Origin: Eucalyptus grandis
Taxonomy: Eukaryota; Streptophyta; Magnoliopsida; Myrtales; Myrtaceae
Length of the DNA stretch: 64,000 bases
Reading direction: 5' to 3'
NCBI RefSeq assembly: GCF_016545825.1
Contig: NC_052614.1
Span: forward strand, 63,648,528-63,712,527
Positions 62,512 through 64,000 of this stretch are shown piece after piece. The position numbers and the translations under genes are program-made. Position 1 is the first letter of the stretch. Each line of letters begins with the position of its first letter. A model generated the notes under the pieces. The model was not told the origin of the DNA. It saw only the letters and a program-made list of their open reading frames with translations, and searched no databases.

Positions 62512-63679
62512 GGATGCATATTACCGACAGAGGTGTCGCTGTTGGAGAGAGCCTATCGACTTACGTGTTATTATTAGCTTTTGGGCTGGGTGGCTCTAGA
62601 AGCTCTAAGACTTTGAAATTGTTGTAATACGATAGATGGGCACTGTACGAGCTCCATAAAATTTGCCGGGGAACCTCATGCTATTCAGGGCTTTGAGTTG
62701 TGGTTGATATAAATAATTGATAATAAAACTTGTGGTGATTATTGATATTGAATTTTTAGTCGATGAGTCGAAAAGATAAAAAAATCAAGATTTTGGTTTC
62801 CAATCGTGATGGAGCCAATTTCTCACTAAAAAAAATATCGTTTCTCATTTCTTTATTTTGTATTGTTACTTTTAAGGAATTTCCAATTCATTTTCGAGAA
62901 AAATTCGAAAAGTCAAATAGTTAACTTTCGAGTTGACTTTTTGGTCAATTCTTTGATCAAAAGTCAATCCCGAGTCAAAAATCGACTTTTCACCTAAATT
63001 TCACTTTCATAATCAATTTTTCAAAAATTCAAAGATTTGACCAAAAAATCAACATTTAAAATAAAAATCAACTAAAAGGTTCACTTTTGGTCAAACCTTT
63101 GATTAAAAAATAGAAAAATAAAAAATCCATAAAAACACTTCTTTTAGCGTCAATTTGATTTGTATGTCGAAAATTTCACAAAATTCAACTTGTTTTTCCA
63201 AATTTTTCGATTTTAGGTTCTAAATTGTCCAAAAATGAAATTACTTTTGTTTTAGTTATAGTTAGGTGTAGTCCAATTTACGACATTTGGTCTAGGGACT
63301 ATTTTAAACCCATTCGTTCACTTGAATTTGCAAATTACCACATTGAAAGACAAGTCGCCATTTTGAGCCCTACTTAGAGGGCCAACAGATAATCGATTTT
63401 CACTTAATTTCTTAAGATAGGTTCGAATCAGAGACTAATTTTGAGAAATTCACATTTGAACTCCCCGATTTGAGGAATTTTACTCTCTTGAGTATAAGAA
63501 AATCAAGCAATCGAGTTTCAATCAGAGAAATTCAAGTTGACCCATTAAAGTCTATGGTTCAATTGTATGGACCTAGGTCCAATTTTAATATTGGATCTAA
63601 GTTCATTTTTTACCTAAGCTTGGACGCTTCAATTTAAAGCCAATTTGAATACATTAGATGATTCTACACATGGGTAATT
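62512..63679. other. 3' flank of terpene synthase copy 2
   Basis: Collinear with 6086-7272. No gene; TTGAC/GTCAA fold-back text at about 62900-63110. Confidence 0.5.
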
Positions 63680-63913
63680 TGTCACGCCTCAATCCTCTGA
63701 GCACATGCTCATCCCTTTGCGATCGAGTAATAGTGACGTCCCAGGACACATCGCCGACCCATTCGTTTTAATGCACATGCGGAAGCAGATAAATAATCCC
63801 CAAACAATAACATAATGAGATAGAAAAGTAGGGCCATAATTTTTCAAAACCAAACCACACTTATATATACATATCACGATTAGTCATATACAACACAAAC
63901 TTATATATAAATA

Positions 63914-63960
<47 letters not shown>

Positions 63961-64000
63961 AAGTTCTACAAAACAGGGGTGGGCTTCACAAACTATGGGT
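63680..64000 (-). mobile_element. End of the second copy of S1
   Basis: Same TGTCACGCC end and terminal block as 7273 onward, cut by the window edge. The insertion is in both duplicates at the same position, so it is older than the duplication. Confidence 0.8.
63917..63960. repeat. (CTAT)n microsatellite, expanded
   Basis: About eleven units against about seven at 7511-7538. Confidence 0.9.

Larger units (their letters stand above)
56549..64000 (+). repeat. Long direct duplication, right copy
   Basis: Counterpart of 1-7578; continues past the window end. Relative to the left copy it lacks 92 bp (equivalent of 1769-1860) and 29 bp (2034-2062), and has a longer CTAT run. Confidence 0.95.

Noticed and set aside
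1..64000. Search for tRNA, rRNA, CRISPR arrays and riboswitches
   Set aside because: Nothing recognisable by eye. The repeats present are microsatellites, tandem duplications and transposons, not CRISPR-like arrays.

Overview
The window is nuclear DNA from a flowering plant: it has intron-rich genes, LTR retrotransposons with an initiator-Met tRNA primer site, many small inverted-repeat transposons and long A/T tracts. The terpene synthases are of the TPS-b (plastid monoterpene) type. Together with the repeat style this suggests a woody, essential-oil-bearing dicot, most likely Myrtaceae (Eucalyptus-like); that assignment is inference from memory of the family, not a search.

Layout. (1) 1-7578 and 56549-64000 are two direct copies of one segment about 56.5 kb apart. 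Each carries a seven-exon monoterpene synthase gene on the + strand. The right copy (59339-62511) is intact on paper (592 aa). The left copy (2913-6085) is a pseudogene with a nonsense codon in exon 6 and a damaged DDxxD motif. (2) 7273-14945 is a pile-up of retroelements: a long LTR-like piece, then a Ty1/copia structure of the form internal - LTR - internal. (3) 15111-20819 (segment A) and 39737-45442 (segment B) are a second pair of direct repeats. Each has insertions the other lacks, so each serves as the other's empty site. (4) 20935-21720 (- strand) is a broken GeBP/DUF573 transcription-factor gene. (5) 25738-26742 is an inverted-repeat transposon. (6) 26925-29035 and 36151-38055 are a third pair of direct repeats. 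They flank an apparently complete ankyrin-repeat/PGG membrane protein gene on the - strand (35621-29400, eight exons, 697 aa), whose 5' part has been lengthened by a ~0.5 kb tandem duplication of exons. (7) 45443-54680 is a - strand Ty1/copia element with an additional 3' ORF (Sirevirus-like). It interrupts segment B and is itself interrupted by a 3.4 kb solo-LTR-like insertion with a clean 5-bp target duplication. (8) 55990-56660 holds another fragment of that type of 3' ORF, running into the right-hand terpene synthase copy.

The genes do not form a pathway. The functional content I can support is one probably active monoterpene synthase (GPP to monoterpenes in plastids) and one ankyrin/PGG membrane protein of a family linked to stress and defence signalling. 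The rest is duplication, decay and nested transposons. I saw no tRNA, rRNA, CRISPR or riboswitch. Coordinates of splice sites were read by eye from GT/AG and reading-frame continuity, and the two terpene synthase copies support each other exon by exon.
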